Positions 34,500 to 48,288 are shown, counted from the first letter of the stretch. The stretch: DNA of 64,000 nucleotides from Coniella vitis (GCA_011317545.1 WUJK01000008.1:1178001-1242000); one strand, 5' to 3'. The notes: generated from the sequence alone by a model not told the origin. Numbers and translations are program-made.

Positions 34500-37400
34500 A
34501 TAATTTATATAAATCGAATAATCTTATAGCTTATTATTATAAGAGCTATTAATAAGTATTAATAATCTAGCAGCCGAATACCTTAACCCGGTATTTAATA
34601 AACTAGAAGATACTTATACCCCTACCTCTTAAGATATAGAAGATATTAATATCGATATAAATAAGGCCTTAGAGAGTATAATTATACCTAAATATAAGCC
34701 CCTTTCTTAGCTAGCGAACTTTAAGGGTATATATACTTAATTCCTAGCTTAGGAGTATATTATAAGGTATAAACTCGTTTAAAATATTTATTTTATCGGG
34801 AATTATATAAATAAGTTCTAAGAAATCTATAAATACTTAAAGGAAGATATAAAGGTTATAATAAGGAGCTATTATATTATAGGAGGAGAGTATAGCCTTT
34901 AGAAACCCTCCTTATTCCTATAATAGCTCTGCTACCGATATTATAATAAGAATTATATTATTACTACTTTTTAAAAGCTCTAGAGCTTTATTTAAAAGAA
35001 AAGCTAACCCTTCCCTAACTTCTTCTCTTAATAAGAGAAGTTACTAATAAACTCCGGCGGTATAGAATAGCTAAACTTAACTAAATTAATATACCTAAAG
35101 GGCGCTATTAATAGTATATTATATATATAGCTTATTAGTATAAAAATACTATCGATATATAACGATTAGGTAAAGAAAGTATTCTATATCTCGGCTAAGC
35201 TAGAAAGCTATATTATTATTTAAAACGGTAGTTACGCTTTACCCTTAAGCTATTTATCCGGAGCTATAATATAACGCTTTAGAATAACCTAATAAGCGGG
35301 AGGAAATAGATAGAAATTATAAAACCCTTATACGGATCCCGATAAGGATATAGCTATAACTAATATTAATACTTTATAAGCTAATAAATAGCGTATAAGG
35401 TAGGTTAATTAAGTAGAGATTAAGTATAGGAAAGAGTAGGGACTTTATTATAGGTATAAATATTCGAATTATAGAATTACTTATTACCCCTTCCTATTTA
35501 TACGCTTACCTATTAGCTTAGAAGCTATATAGGAGACGGAAATTAATATCGCTAATATTAACCTTATTAACCTTAATAATATTACCGAGGAATAGGAGGA
35601 AAACTAGCTACTCCTATATAGAATCGTATATAAGAGCTTATAGGTTTCGACTTTAGCTTATAAAAAGTAAAGTATTAGATAAATAGAAACTATTTTATAA
35701 TAAACCTATTTTATAATTTAACTCTATTTATCCTAATACTTATTAATTCTAGCTATAACTATTATTCTATTATAAGCGAGATACTTATATATAAGTTAAG
35801 ACTTTTATATATACTTATCCCGTTTAAAACCCTTTATTAATCGTTAAGGGAGAGAATATTATATAAATAGCCCGTTATCCGCTATATAACCTACCTTAAT
35901 ATAGATTTAGACGGGTATTTATATTATATTTAAGCTTATATAATCCCCCGCCTTTAATATAACCTCGTTTTAGGAAAACCTTAGGTAGAAAGAGAGAGGG
36001 TAATATATATAGCTTATAAATACTATTTAAATATTAAACGAGTAGAAGGATTAGAGGTTTAGGAATAAGGATATAATCCTAAGAACTTTAACTATATATT
36101 TATTAATACCCTTATTATCTAGAGTAAAGTCCGGCGTATAAAATATTTAAATATCGCTTAGATAGCGTTTTTTAGTATTATAATAGCTAATATTATCAAA
36201 GCCCTATTATTAAAAATAGAATCCTCGGTTAATAAGAAACTCCCCCTAAAGTATTATAAGTTCCGGAACCTCTTTAATAAGGATATAGCTTCCGTACTAC
36301 CGCTATATAAAAAGGGAGCGGATTATAAGATTCGGCTATATAAGAAGGCGGATAGGTTTATTATAAACGCTTTATAGGGCCTATTATACGGGATATTTAG
36401 AGAAGAATTTATTATATTAAGGAAGACTCTTACTAAGCTATTCGATATAAGCTATATTAGAGCTAATAGCTTTTTAATAGGAGTTTTTATAATCTTTATT
36501 AAGAAATTAAAGGGTAGCTTTTATTTTTATATAAACTATTATACGTTTAACGCTATTTCGGAAGCCGATTATTACCCGCTCCCCTTTATTAAAAAGATCC
36601 TATCTAATATTATAAATACTAAATATTTTACTAAGCTCGATATATAAATAGCGTTTTATAAGCTTTATATTAAGGAAGGAGATAAATAGAAAACCGCCTT
36701 TTATATAAGGTATAGCTTCTTCGAATAGCTAATAACCCCGTTCGAACTTATAAGCGCTCCTATAATATTTTAACGCTATATTAATAACGCTTTACGCCCT
36801 TATTTAGATATCTTCTATTTAGCTTATATCGATAATATTCTAATATATACCGATAATATAGCTAAAAACTATCGAGTAAAGGTAAAGCTAATATTATACG
36901 CTTTCGAAGTAATAGGTTTAAATTTAAATATTATTAAATACGAATTCGGCGTAACCGAGATAAAATACTTAAGCTTTATTATTAAAATAAGGGTAGGGAT
37001 TTATATAAACCCCGAGAAAGTATACGTTATATACGATTAAAAAGCTCCGAAGATAATTAAGGGAGTTTATAGCTTTTTAGGATTTATAAACTTCTATTAT
37101 TAATTTATCGCTAATTATTCCGAAATCGTAGGGCCCTTTTTAGCTTTAACTAAGAAAGGAGTCCTATTTAAGTTCGGGGAATAGGAAAAAGCTATATTCG
37201 AGTAGCTAAAGTATCTCTTTATTAGTAAGCTTATATTCGCTTAATAGGATCCGGATAAGGAGATAGTATTAAAGGCGGATTATTCTAGCTATTTATTAGG
37301 TAGCTACCTTTCTTAAAGGGATAAGTATAATATCCTCCGCTTAATAATATACTATTTATATCGCTTAAGCCCTATAAAGAGTAATTATAAGATCTATAAT

Positions 37401-37647
37401 AAGGAACTATTAGTTATTATTAATTATTTAAGAGTATAGGATATAAAGCTTAAGGGTATTATATTATTATTTACGATTTACTTAGATTATAAGAACCTTA
37501 AATATTTTATAATATTATAATATTTTACCGAGAGATAGGTTTATTAATCCGAGATAATAGCTTATTTTCGATATTATTTAGTTTATTATATAGGAGTAGT
37601 TAGTAAGTATTTAAATACCCTTTCGAGGAGGAAGTAGGATATACTAT
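34500..37647 (+). pseudogene. Element A gag, RT and RNase H (5' portion)
   Basis: A gag-like frame starts near 34,680 (GIYxQFLA, then YFIGNYINKFxEIYKYL). A zinc knuckle near 35,450-35,500 appears as YYRYKYSNYRITYY, a CCHC motif with Cys and His changed to Tyr. RT follows with KYFTKLDI, ITPFELISAP (for TPFGLTxAP) and a YIDN box (YVDD type) near 36,825-36,836. RNase H ends near KYLNTLSRRK just before 37,647, where element B is inserted. Many TAA/TAG stops. Confidence 0.8.
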
Positions 37648-37986
37648 TATTATAAGCCTACGGGTAAATATACGGCTTCGGTATACTAGGGTACGAAGCC
37701 TTAGTTAGTATATTCCCTTCTCGTCTAGAGACTAGTATTATATAAGCGCTAAATAAGAGCGTCTTCCGAGTAGCTTATAAGCTATATAAAAGACTATCGG
37801 TAATAGGACCCGTATCGACGGTAGACCTATAGAAAACTCTACTTATAGGTAGATCCTAAACGTAAGAGCTACTTAAGAGCAGCTCTTACGCCGCTATATA
37901 GATATTATACTTACTTCTCTCTTTAAGTTAGTTAATAATAGAAATTAGGATCGAAACTATAAACGCTCTCTCGATATCCGTTTATA
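37648..37986 (+). repeat. Element B 5' LTR
   Basis: 339 bp, starting TATTATAAGC and ending TTTATA. A perfect hairpin lies at 37861-37890 (10-bp arms, 10-nt loop). Confidence 0.92.
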
Positions 37987-38239
37987 TTTAATTAACTTCT
38001 TTCCTACCTATCCTATATATCTAACGGTATTTATATATTTATTTAGCGTATAGCTTTAGGGTATTATACCCCTATAACGAGTAATTCGGGTAACTCCCTA
38101 CCTAAGCGAATAATAATAATAATAATATAATAATAACTATATAATAAATAGTTATTTAAATAATAGAAGAGTAGTAGTATATTATTAAAGGAGTAATATA
38201 ATAATAGCGTAAAGATAGTATACGAAACCTAGAAATACT

Positions 38240-41200
38240 TATAATATAACTTATAAGAATCGAATAATCCTATAGCCTATTATTATAAGAGCTATTAATA
38301 AGTATTAATAACCTAATAGCTAAATATTCTAACCTAATATCTAACGAATTAGAAGATACTTATACCCCTACCTCTTAAGATATAGAAGATACCGATATTA
38401 ATATAGATAAAGCCCTAGAGAGTATAATCGTACCTAAATATAAGCCCCTTTCTTAGCTAGCGAACTTTAAGGGTATATATATTTAATTCCTAGCTTAGGA
38501 GCGGGCTATAAGGTATAAACTCGTCCGAAATACCTATTTTATCGGGAATTATATAAATAAGTTCTAAGAAATCTATAAATACCTAGAGGGAGATATAAAG
38601 GTTATAATAAGGAGCTATTATATTATAGGAGGAGAGTATAGCTTTTAGAAACCCTCCTTATTCCTATAATAGCTCTGCTATCGATATTATAACGAGAATT
38701 ATATTATTACTACTTCTTAAAGGCTCCGGAGCTTTACTTAGAAGAAAGGCTAACCCTTCCCTAACTTCTTCTCCTAATAGGAGAAGTTATTAATAGACTC
38801 CGGCGGTATAAAATAGCCGGATTTAGCTAAATTAATATACCTAAAAAGCGCTATTAATAGCGTATTATATATATAGCTTATTAGTATAGAAATACCGTCG
38901 ATATATAACGATTAGGTAAAGAAAGTATTCTATATTTTAGCTAAGCTAGAAAGCTATATCGCTATCCGAGATAATAGTTATACTTCGCCCTTAAGCTATT
39001 TATCCGGAGCTACGGTATAGCGCTTTAGAATAACTTAGTAAATAGGAGGAAACGGATAAAAACCGTAAAACCCTTATATAAATCCTAATAGGGATATAGC
39101 TATAATTAGTATTAACGCTTTATAGGCTAATAAGTAGCGTATAAGGTAGGTTAATTAAGCGGAGATTAAGTATAGGAAAGAGTAGGGATTCTATTATAGG
39201 TATAGATATTCGAATTATAAAATCGCTTATTACCCCTTCCTACCTGTATACCCGTTTAATAGCTTAGGAGCTATATAGGAAACGGAAATTAATATCGCCG
39301 ATACTAACCTTATCGACCTTAATAATACTACCGAGGAATAGGAGGAAAACTAGCTACTCTTATATAGAATCGTATATAAGAGCTTATAGGTTTCGATTTT
39401 AGCTTATAAGAAGTAAAGTATTAGATAAATAGAAACTATTTTATAATAGACCTATTCTATAATTTAACTCTATTTATCCTAATATTTATTAATTCTAATT
39501 ATAACTATTATTCTATTATAAGCGAAACGCTTATATATAAGTTAAGATTTCCGTATATACTTATCCCGCTTAAGACCCTTTATTAATCGTTAAAGGAGAG
39601 AATATTATATAAATAGCCTATTATCCGCTATATAACCTACCTTAATATAAACCTAGATAGGTATTTATATCGTATTTAAGCTTATATAATCCCCCGCCTT
39701 TAATATAACCTTATTTTAGGAAAACTTTAGGTAGAAAGAAAGAGGGTAATATATATAGCTTATAAGTATTACTTAAATATTAAACGAATAGGAGGATTAA
39801 AGGTTTAGGAATAAGGATATAACCCTAAGAACTTTAACTATATATCTATTAATACCCTTACTATTTAGAGTAAAGTTTAGTATATAAAACGCTTAAGTAC
39901 CGCTTAGGTAGCGCTCTTTAGTATTATAATAGCCGATATTATTAAGGCTTTATTATTAAAAGTAGAATCCTTAGTTAATAAGAAACTCCTTTTAGAGTAT
40001 TATAAGTTCCGGAACCTTTTTAATAAGGATATAGCTTCCGTACTACCGCTATATAGAGAGGGAGCGGATTACGAGATTCGGCTATATAAGAAGGCAGATA
40101 GGTTTATTATAAACGCCCTATAGGGCCCGTTATACGGGATATCTAGAGAAGAGCTTATTATACTAAGGAGGATTCTTACCGAGCTATTCGATATAAGCTA
40201 TATTAAAGCTAATAGCTCCTTAATAGGAGCTCCTATAATCTTTATTAAGAAACTAAAGGGCGGCCTTTATTTTTATATAGATTATTATACGCTTAACGCT
40301 ATTTCGGAAGCCGATTATTACCCGCTTCCCTTTATTAAAGAAACCCTATTTAATATTATAAACGCTAAATATTTTACTAAGCTTAATATATAAATAGCGT
40401 TTTATAAGCTTTATATTAAGGAAGGAGATAAGTAGAAGACTACTTTTTATATAAGGTATAGCCTTTTCGAATAACTAATAACCCCGTTCGGACTTATAAG
40501 CGCTCCTATAACGTTCTAACGCTATATTAATAACGCTTTATACCCTTACCTAAATATCTTCTATTTAGCTTATATAGATAATATTCTAATATATACCGAC
40601 GGTATAACTAAAGACTACCGAGTAAAGGTAAAGCTAGTATTATATACTCTTAAAGTAATAGGTTTAAATTTTGATATTACTAAATACGAATTCGGTATAA
40701 CCGAGACGAAGTACCTAGGCTTTATTATTAAAATAGGGGTAGGGATTTATATAAACCCCGAGAAGGTATATATTATATACGATTAGGAGGCTCCGAAAAC
40801 GGTTAAAGGAGTCTATAGCTTCCTAGGATTTATAAACTTCTATCGTTAGTTTATCGCTAATTATTCCGAAATCGTAGGGCCTTTCCTAGCCTTAACTAAG
40901 AAGGGGGTTTTATTTAGGTTCGGGGAGTAGGAAGAAGCTATATTTAAATAGCTAAAGTATCTCTTTATTAGTAAGCCTATATTCGCTTAATAGGATCCGG
41001 ATAAGGAGATAATATTAAAAGCGGATTATTCTAGTTATTTATTAAGCGGTTACCTCTTTTAAAGGGATAAGTATAATATCCTCCGCCCGGTAGTATATTA
41101 CTCGTACTACTTAAGCCCTATAAAGTATAACTATAAGATCTATAATAAGGAATTACTAGCTATTATTAATTATTTAAGAGTATAGGATACGGAGCTTAGG

Positions 41201-43030
41201 GGTATTATATTACTATTTATAATTTATTCGGATTATAAAAACCTCGAATATTTTATAATATTATAATATTTTACCGAAAGGTAGGTCCGCTAGTCCGAGA
41301 TAATAGCTTATTTTCGATACTATTTAGTTTATTATATAGGAGTAATTAGTAAGCGTTTAAATACCCTTTTAAGGAGGGAGTAGGATATATTATATAATAT
41401 ATCTAACGAACGCCTTGTTAGTAGGTAAATCTAGCTTTTACTATTAATAGAGATAAGCTAAGTTATAGTATACGATAAGTTATTATTAATAGGTAGTAAG
41501 GTTTTCGTATAAGAGGAGCTCTAACGCCTATAGGATAATACTACCTTATATAATAAGGTATACTCCTAGCTTATAGGTATAGTTTATAGGAGTAAACGTT
41601 CTTTTCCCCCTTACCTACGGATATCCGAAGGTAAGCCTATTAAGGTATCGATAGCGGAGTATTCGATCGATAAAAAAGGATTACTTAGGTTCCGCGAATA
41701 GCTTTAGTTATTAGATTAAGAACCCCTATATACTAAACTAATATAGAGTATTTATAATTCTACCCTATCTAGCTACCTAAAGAGGGATATTATTATTATA
41801 ATAATAATAAGGGGCTATTTCTAGCTAGGTATATACTATAGTATTTAGCGGTTTATATAAAATTATAACGTTTATAGATATAAGACGGTATAGAGATATT
41901 AGAGGAAGGGCCTTCTTAAGCCCCTATTAATACCTAAACGGGTATAGAGCGAGTTATCTATAAACTTTATAATCGACCTCCCCTATAAGGATGATATAAG
42001 AGAGGCTTATTTAATAGTAATTACGGACCGATTAACGAAAGCTATTATACTTAAAGCTATATATAATATAAGCGCGGAAGTATATATAAAGCGGTTCTTA
42101 TATTATTACTAGTAGTTCTATAGTTTCCCTAAGGTAATAGTTAGTAACCGAGGTTCGAATTAGGTAAAAGGGTTTTAGCGCCGATTATATAAGCTTATAA
42201 AGATAAAGTAGTGCTTAAGTACCGCTTTCTACCTATAAATAGATAAAGCTATAGAAAGGGTAAATTAAGAGGTTATAAACTACCTCTAAGTATTCGTTAT
42301 ATATATATAATTAGATTAGCCGATACTCTTACCCGGCGTTTAACTAGCTATTAATAATAGGAATATTAATATAATTAGCCTTAGCCTATTCTTTATCTTA
42401 TACGGCTATTATATAGATTTAATCGAATAGGTAGAGTATAATATATTATTAGTATAAGCGCTTAGAGTTTAAGCCGAGAATTTCGTCTAACGGCTTAAAA
42501 ACGTAACTATTTTCGCTTAAGCTATAATAATAATCGTATAGTAACGAATAGAAGAATCTACGAATAAGTTATAAGTAGTTATAGAGCGGCTTATTAAGGG
42601 TAATAAGGTTTAGCTCTCCCTACGAAATATTATTACCGACTACCCTTTAAAGAAGTTAGCCTAGCTATATAAGAAGTATACCGTAATATATATCGTTAGC
42701 CCTTATATAATAGAATTAGACGTCCCGCTAAGTATTTACCCTTATTTCTATATAGATCTCCTAATTCGAATTATATAAAACCCGCTCCCGTTATAGGTAT
42801 AGAGAGAATACCGGCCTAACCCTATTATAATTAAAGAGGGAAAGGAACCCGAGTATTAGGTAGAAAGTATTATTAGAGTATATAATAAGCTATATAAAGG
42901 CTATACGAAAATAAACGGAATATTATAATATAAAGTCTTAGTTAAATAGGTCGGATAGAATTAATTAGATTAATAGCCGTTATCCGAATTTAAAGATATA
43001 ATTACTCTTAAAGAGTTCGAGTAATACTAT
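38240..43030 (+). pseudogene. Element B gag-pol (gag, RT, RNase H, integrase, chromodomain)
   Basis: One plus-strand series of RIP-broken frames. Gag carries a degraded CCHC knuckle near 39,190-39,240 (YYRYRYSNYKIAYY). RT shows KYFTKLNI near 40,366, SAPITF near 40,499-40,516 and a YIDN box near 40,572-40,583. The integrase zinc-binding region near 41,760-41,900 includes a tract related to FYWPGMY. Its core includes SINFIIDLPY-like and TKAI-like text near 41,950-42,060. A chromodomain-like motif (YKVLVKxVG, PLSEFKDI, LKEFE) closes it near 42,930-43,025. RT before integrase and a C-terminal chromodomain define a chromovirus. Confidence 0.82.
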
Positions 43031-43140
43031 AGTAGCGTTATAAGTTATAATAGCCTAAAATTATAGAGAAGAAGAGCGGGGAAATTAAGTATTATAAATA
43101 AAAAGAAAACTATATATAAAACGCGCGCTAATATAGCTAC

Positions 43141-44180
43141 TTACTTATCCTTACTTACCTCCTCCTTACTATTAGAATTACTCTCCTTAGTTTTATTAGA
43201 ATAAGGGTTATCGTTAATATTATGCTTCGTTTTAATACTAACTAAGCCCTTACCCTTATTACCCCCTTTTATAAGCTTTATTAATAGATCGGTAATATCC
43301 TCTAGCGTTACCGCCTAATAGTATATAAACTTATAGCTATAGCGCTAATATAAAGTTAATAGGATATAAATAGGGAAGGAATAAGCGGTATATACGCTAT
43401 AGGTATATTTATTATTTAATAACCGGACCTTATTATAGCTAGCTTAAGTCTTACTTAACTTAAGTAGGTAATCGCGGGTATAGTATACGGTAAGAGCGGC
43501 GAGGGCCTAGGGGTAGAGAGTATTTAGAGTATATAAGTATAGGAAGGCGTAAGTAGGGAAGGAATAGTATATACTAAGGTCGGAAGTATTATAAGTAAGG
43601 GAATAATTAACTATAATAATAATAGCGGTATATATCTTATCGGTTTAATAAAGGGGGGTATAAGAGTAATCGGAGTTCTTACCCTTTTTATTCGTCTTAT
43701 AGGGGAAATAATAAGCGCCGGCTATAATAGTTAATAAGCTACGAAGAAGTAGGGTAAATGCTACTTATTAATATTATAAAGGTAAAGGGAAAGGGGGTTC
43801 TTAAAAGCCCTTATAATATAGGGTAGGTATTATTTATCCCTAATACCCTTGGGGAGGGTAATATAAGGTTAGAGCTATAAGTTAATAGCGATAACGCTCT
43901 AAATAAGCTTATTAATAGCCTTATCGAGCTAAATAATAGTAAGGGTAAGGATAATAGCGGTAGGAGTAATAGTAGGTATAATAGGAATAGCTATAGCGGT
44001 AGCTATAAGTATTATCGCTATAGGAATAGCTATAAAGCCTATAGTAATAATAGGGGTAGCGGTAGTAGATATAGCGGTAGGAGCTATATTAGCTTACTTA
44101 AAGCGAATAGTAATATTTATATTATTAATAGAGTTAAGTATAAGTAGAGGACGAATAAGGAAAGCGTAATACTTACCTTA
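43141..44180 (-). pseudogene. Element B antisense frame between chromodomain and 3' LTR
   Basis: Reading the minus strand and treating TAA/TAG as RIP-altered Gln or Trp gives one continuous protein-like frame of about 340 codons. It has a Pro/Thr/Ile/Ala-rich N-terminal part, then LDKAINKLI, LPKGIRDK and YLPYIIRAFKN. A Tyr/Leu-rich part includes YTRDYLLKLSKT, YNKVRLLNNKYTYSVYTAYS and LEDITDLLIKLIKGGNKGKG. The C-terminus is Lys/Ser/Asn-rich and ends at a TAA (43141-43143). The same frame is present in element A. I do not recognise a family. The start codon is not identifiable, since ATG would become ATA. It could be an accessory protein or a captured host fragment. Confidence 0.55.
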
Positions 44181-44570
44181 TTATTATAGGGGTTAGTTTT
44201 ATATAACTTATAAGGGCTTTAGTTTAATTAAGAGGAAGGAATAACCCCTAAAATAGGGGTTAAGGGGGTATTTATACTTTTTCGAAGCTTTAAAGAGTAA
44301 AGATATTATATTTATAACTACCTATTAAGTTAAGGGTATTACTATTATTCTATTAACGAATAATAAGTAGTAAAACTTATAAACTCGCTAAGAGTTAGAT
44401 TAAAGGAAGCTCCGCGGATATAAAACTCCTTTTATACTCGCTAAGTATAAGGACGAGGCTCCTTTAATAGGGTAGGCAGGTATAGTAGTATTATATCGTT
44501 ATACTTTTTAGGTAGCTATTATATTATATACGGCTCTATAAGAGGGTATTCGGCCTAAGCGGGGGGGTAA

Positions 44571-44909
44571 TATTATAGGCTTATAGGTAAATATATAGCT
44601 TCGGTATACTAGGGTATAAAGCCTTAGTTAATATATTCCCTTCTCGTTTAAAGACTAGTATTATATAAACGCTAAATAAAAGCGTCTTCCGAGTAGTTTA
44701 TAAGCTATATAAAAGACTATCGGTAATAGGACCCGTATCGACGGTAGACCTATAGAAAACTCTGCCTACGGGTAGATCTTAAACGTAAGAGCTACTTAAG
44801 AGCAGCTCTCGCGCCGCTATATAGATATTATACTTACTTCTCTCCTTAAGTTAGTTAATAATAGAAATTGGGATCGAAACTGCGAACGCTCTCTCGATAT
44901 CCGTTTATA
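44571..44909 (+). repeat. Element B 3' LTR
   Basis: 339 bp, preceded by seven G residues. Its last five bases, TTATA, appear to be duplicated at 45103-45107 by the small insert that follows. Confidence 0.9.
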
Positions 44910-45102
44910 TAGTAATATTATAGGCCTACCAAGCTGTAATATTGCCTTCGCCCGATATGCCTAATAAGTTAACTAGATCTTCTAAAACGTATTTAGAAGA
45001 TTGCGTACCTTTTACCTTAACTGCCTAAGCGAAAGGTTCCGTACGTCGGAGACGGCCGTAGGAACGCTAGTTAATTCCTAGAGCCCTACAGGGGCTAGCC
45101 CG
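44910..45102. mobile_element. 193-bp insert at the end of element B's 3' LTR
   Basis: This segment has no counterpart in the matching part of element B near 41,390. It is flanked by TTATA on both sides (44905-44909, 45103-45107), consistent with a 5-bp target duplication. It keeps many more CA/TG dinucleotides than its surroundings. It starts TAGTAATATT and ends GCTAGCCCG, with no clear terminal inverted repeat. A TGTAATATTGCC word near 44,942 could be an LTR start. Candidates are a solo LTR or another short non-autonomous element. Confidence 0.55.
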
Positions 45103-45107
45103 TTATA

Positions 45108-46760
45108 ACTATATAATATATCTAATAAACGCCTTACCGGTAAGTAAATCTAGCTTTTACTATCGATAAAGATAAGCTAAGTTATAATATATAATAAACT
45201 ACTATTAATAAATAATAAGGTTTTTATATAAGAGGAGCTCTAACGCTTATAGGATAACGCTACCTTATATAATAAGGTATACTCTTAGCTTATAAATATA
45301 GTTTATAGGGGTAAACGCTTTTTTCCCCCTTACCTACGGATATCCGAAGGTAAGCCTATTAAGGTATTTATAGCGGAGTATTCGATCGATAAGAAAGGAT
45401 TATTTAGGTTCTACGAATAGCTTTAATTACCGGATTAAGAACCTTTATATACTAAACTAATATAAAGTATCTATAATTCTACCCTATCTAACTACCTAAG
45501 GAGGGATATTATTATTATAATAATAATAAGAGGTTACTTCTAGCTAGGTATATACTATAATATTCGGCGGTTTATATAAAATTATAATATTTATAGATAT
45601 AAGACGGTATAGAGATATTAAAGGAAGGGCTTTCTTAAGCCTTTATTAATACCTAAGCGGGTATAAAGCGAATTATTTATAGATTTTATAATCGACCTCC
45701 CTTATAAGGATAATATAAGAGAGGCTTACTTAATAGTAATTATAGATTAACTAACGAAAGCTATTATATTCGAAGCTATATATAATATAAGCGCGGAAGT
45801 ATATATAGAGCGGTTTTTATATTATTACTAGCGGTTTTATAGTTTCTCTAAGGTAATAATTAGTAACTAAGGCTCGAACTAGGTAGGAGGGTTTTAGCGC
45901 CGATTATATAAGCTTATAAAGATAAAATAGCGCCTAAATATTACTTTCTACCTATAAACGGATAAAGCTATAAAAAGGGTAAATTAAAAGGTTATAGATT
46001 ATCTCTAAGTATTCGTTATATATATATAATTAGATTAGCTAATACTCTTATTTAGCGTTTAACTAGCTATTAATAATAAGGATATTAATATAATTAGCCT
46101 TAGCTTATTTTTTATCTTATATAGCTATTATATAGATCTAATCGAATAAGTAGAATATAATATATTACTAGCGTAAGCGCCTAAAGTTTAAGCCGAGAAC
46201 TTTATTTAACGGTTTAAAAATATAACTACTTTCGCTTAAGCTATAATAATAGTTATATAATAACGAATAGAAGAATCTACGAATAAATTATAAGTAATTA
46301 TAAAGTAGCTTATTAAAGGCGATAAGGTTTAGCTCTCCCTACGAAATATTACTATCGACCGCCCTTTAAAGAAGTTAGCCTAATTATACGAGAAGTATAT
46401 TATAATATATATTATTAGCCCTTATATAGTAGAATTAGATATCCCGCCGGGTATTTACCTTTATTTCTATATAAATCTCCTAATTTAAGCTATATAAGAC
46501 CTATTCCTATTATAGGTATAGAGAGAATACCGGCCTAACCCTATTATAATTAAAGAAGGAAAGGAACCCGAATATTAGGTACAAAGTATTATTAGAGTAT
46601 ATAATAAGCTATATAAAGGCTATACGAAAACGGACGAAACGCTATAATATAAAGTCCTAATTAAATAGGTCGGATAGGATTAGCCGGATTAATAACTATT
46701 ATCCGAATTTAAAGATATAATTACTCTTAAGGAGTTCGAATAATACTACGGTAGCGTTAT
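45108..46760 (+). pseudogene. Element A integrase and chromodomain (3' portion)
   Basis: Resumes after the second ACTAT copy (45108-45112). The HHCC region and IN core parallel 41,400-42,700 of element B, including a motif related to FYWPGMY followed by the KTVQRY tract. A chromodomain-like end near 46,570-46,750 reads YKVLIKxVG and PLSEFKDI. Stops are frequent. Confidence 0.75.
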
Positions 46761-46859
46761 AAGTTATAATAGCCTAAAGTTATAGAAAAGAAGAGCGGGG
46801 AAATTAAGTATTATAGATAAAAAGAAAACTATATATAAAATATATACTAATATAGCTAC

Positions 46860-47900
46860 CTACTTATCCTTACTTACCTCCTCCTTATTATTAGAATTAC
46901 TCTCCTTAATTTTACTAGAATAAGGGTCGTTATTAATACTATACTTCGCTTTAATACTAACTAAGCCCTTACCCTTATTACCCCCCTTTATAAGCTTTAC
47001 TAATAGGTCGATAATATCTTCTAATATTACTACTTAATAATATATAAGCTTATAACTATAATATTAATATAAAGTTAATAGGATATAAATAGGGAAGGAG
47101 TAATAGGTATATATATTATAGGTATATTTATTATTTAATAACCGGACCTTATTATAGCTAGCCTAAATCTTACCTAACTTAGGTAAGTAATTATAGGTAT
47201 AATATATAGTAAGAGCGGTAAAAGCCTAAGGGCGGAGAATATCTAAAGTATATAAATATAGAAAAGTATAAATAGGGAAGGAGTAATATATATTAGGGTC
47301 GGAAATATTATAAATAAGGGAATAGTTAATTATAATAATAATAGTAATATATATCTTATCGGTTTAATAAAGGGGGGTATAAGAATAGCCGGAGTTCTTA
47401 CCCTTCTTATTTATCCTATAGAGGAAATAACGGGCGCCGGCTATAATAATTAATAAGCTATAAAGAAGTAGGGGAAATATTACTTATTAATATTATAAAA
47501 ATAGAAGAAAAGGGGGTTTTTAAAAGCTTTTATAATATAGGGTAGGTATTATTCGTCCTTAATACCCTTAGGGAAGGTAATATAAGGTTAAAGCTATAGG
47601 TTAATAGTAATAAAGCTTTAAATAAGCTTATTAATAACCTTATTAAGCTAAGTAATAATAGGGGTAAGGATAGTAATAGTAGGAATAGTAGCGGGCGTAG
47701 TAGGAGTAATTATAGCTATAATTATAGGTATTACCGCTATAGGAATAGCTATAAAGCCTATAATAATAACGGGGGCGGTAATAATAGGTATAGCGGTAAG
47801 AGCTATATTAGCTTACTTAGAGTAAATAGTAATATTTATACTATTAGTAGAGCTAAGTATAAGTAAAGGACGAATAGGGAAGGCGTAATATTTACTTTAT
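46860..47900 (-). pseudogene. Element A antisense frame
   Basis: Second copy of the antisense frame of element B (43,141 to about 44,180), ending in a TAG at 46860-46862. It is interrupted by the same class of stops. See the B copy for content. The upstream end is approximate. Confidence 0.5.
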
Positions 47901-48288
47901 TATTATAAGGGTTAGTTTTATATAACTTATAAGGGCTTTAGTTTAATTAAAAGGAAGGAATAACCCCTAAAATAGGGGTTAAGGGGGTATTTATACTTTT
48001 TCGAAGCTTTAAGAGTAAAGATATTATATTTATAACTATTTACTAAATTAAGGGTATTATTATTATTCTATTAACAAATAATAAGCGGTAGAATTTATAA
48101 ACTCGCCGAGAGCTAAGTTAAAGGGAGCTTTATAAATATAAGACTCTTTTTATACTCGCTAGGTATAAGGATAAGGCTTCTTTAATAGGGTAGGCGGGTA
48201 TAACGGCGTTATATTATTATACTTTTTAGGTAGCTATTATATTATATATAGCTTTATAAGAGGGCGTTCGGCCTAAATAGGGGGGTAA

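Larger units (their letters stand above)
37648..44909 (+). mobile_element. Element B: full-length Ty3/Gypsy chromovirus inserted in element A
   Basis: 339-bp LTRs (37648-37986, 44571-44909) enclose 6,584 bp. The target duplication ACTAT lies at 37643-37647 and 45108-45112; the right copy is displaced by a later 193-bp insert. B aligns with A over its whole length: 34.2-37.6 kb matches 38.0-41.4 kb and 45.1-48.3 kb matches 41.4-44.6 kb. It has a polypurine tract (44561-44567) and is RIP-saturated throughout, so it is non-autonomous now. Confidence 0.92.
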
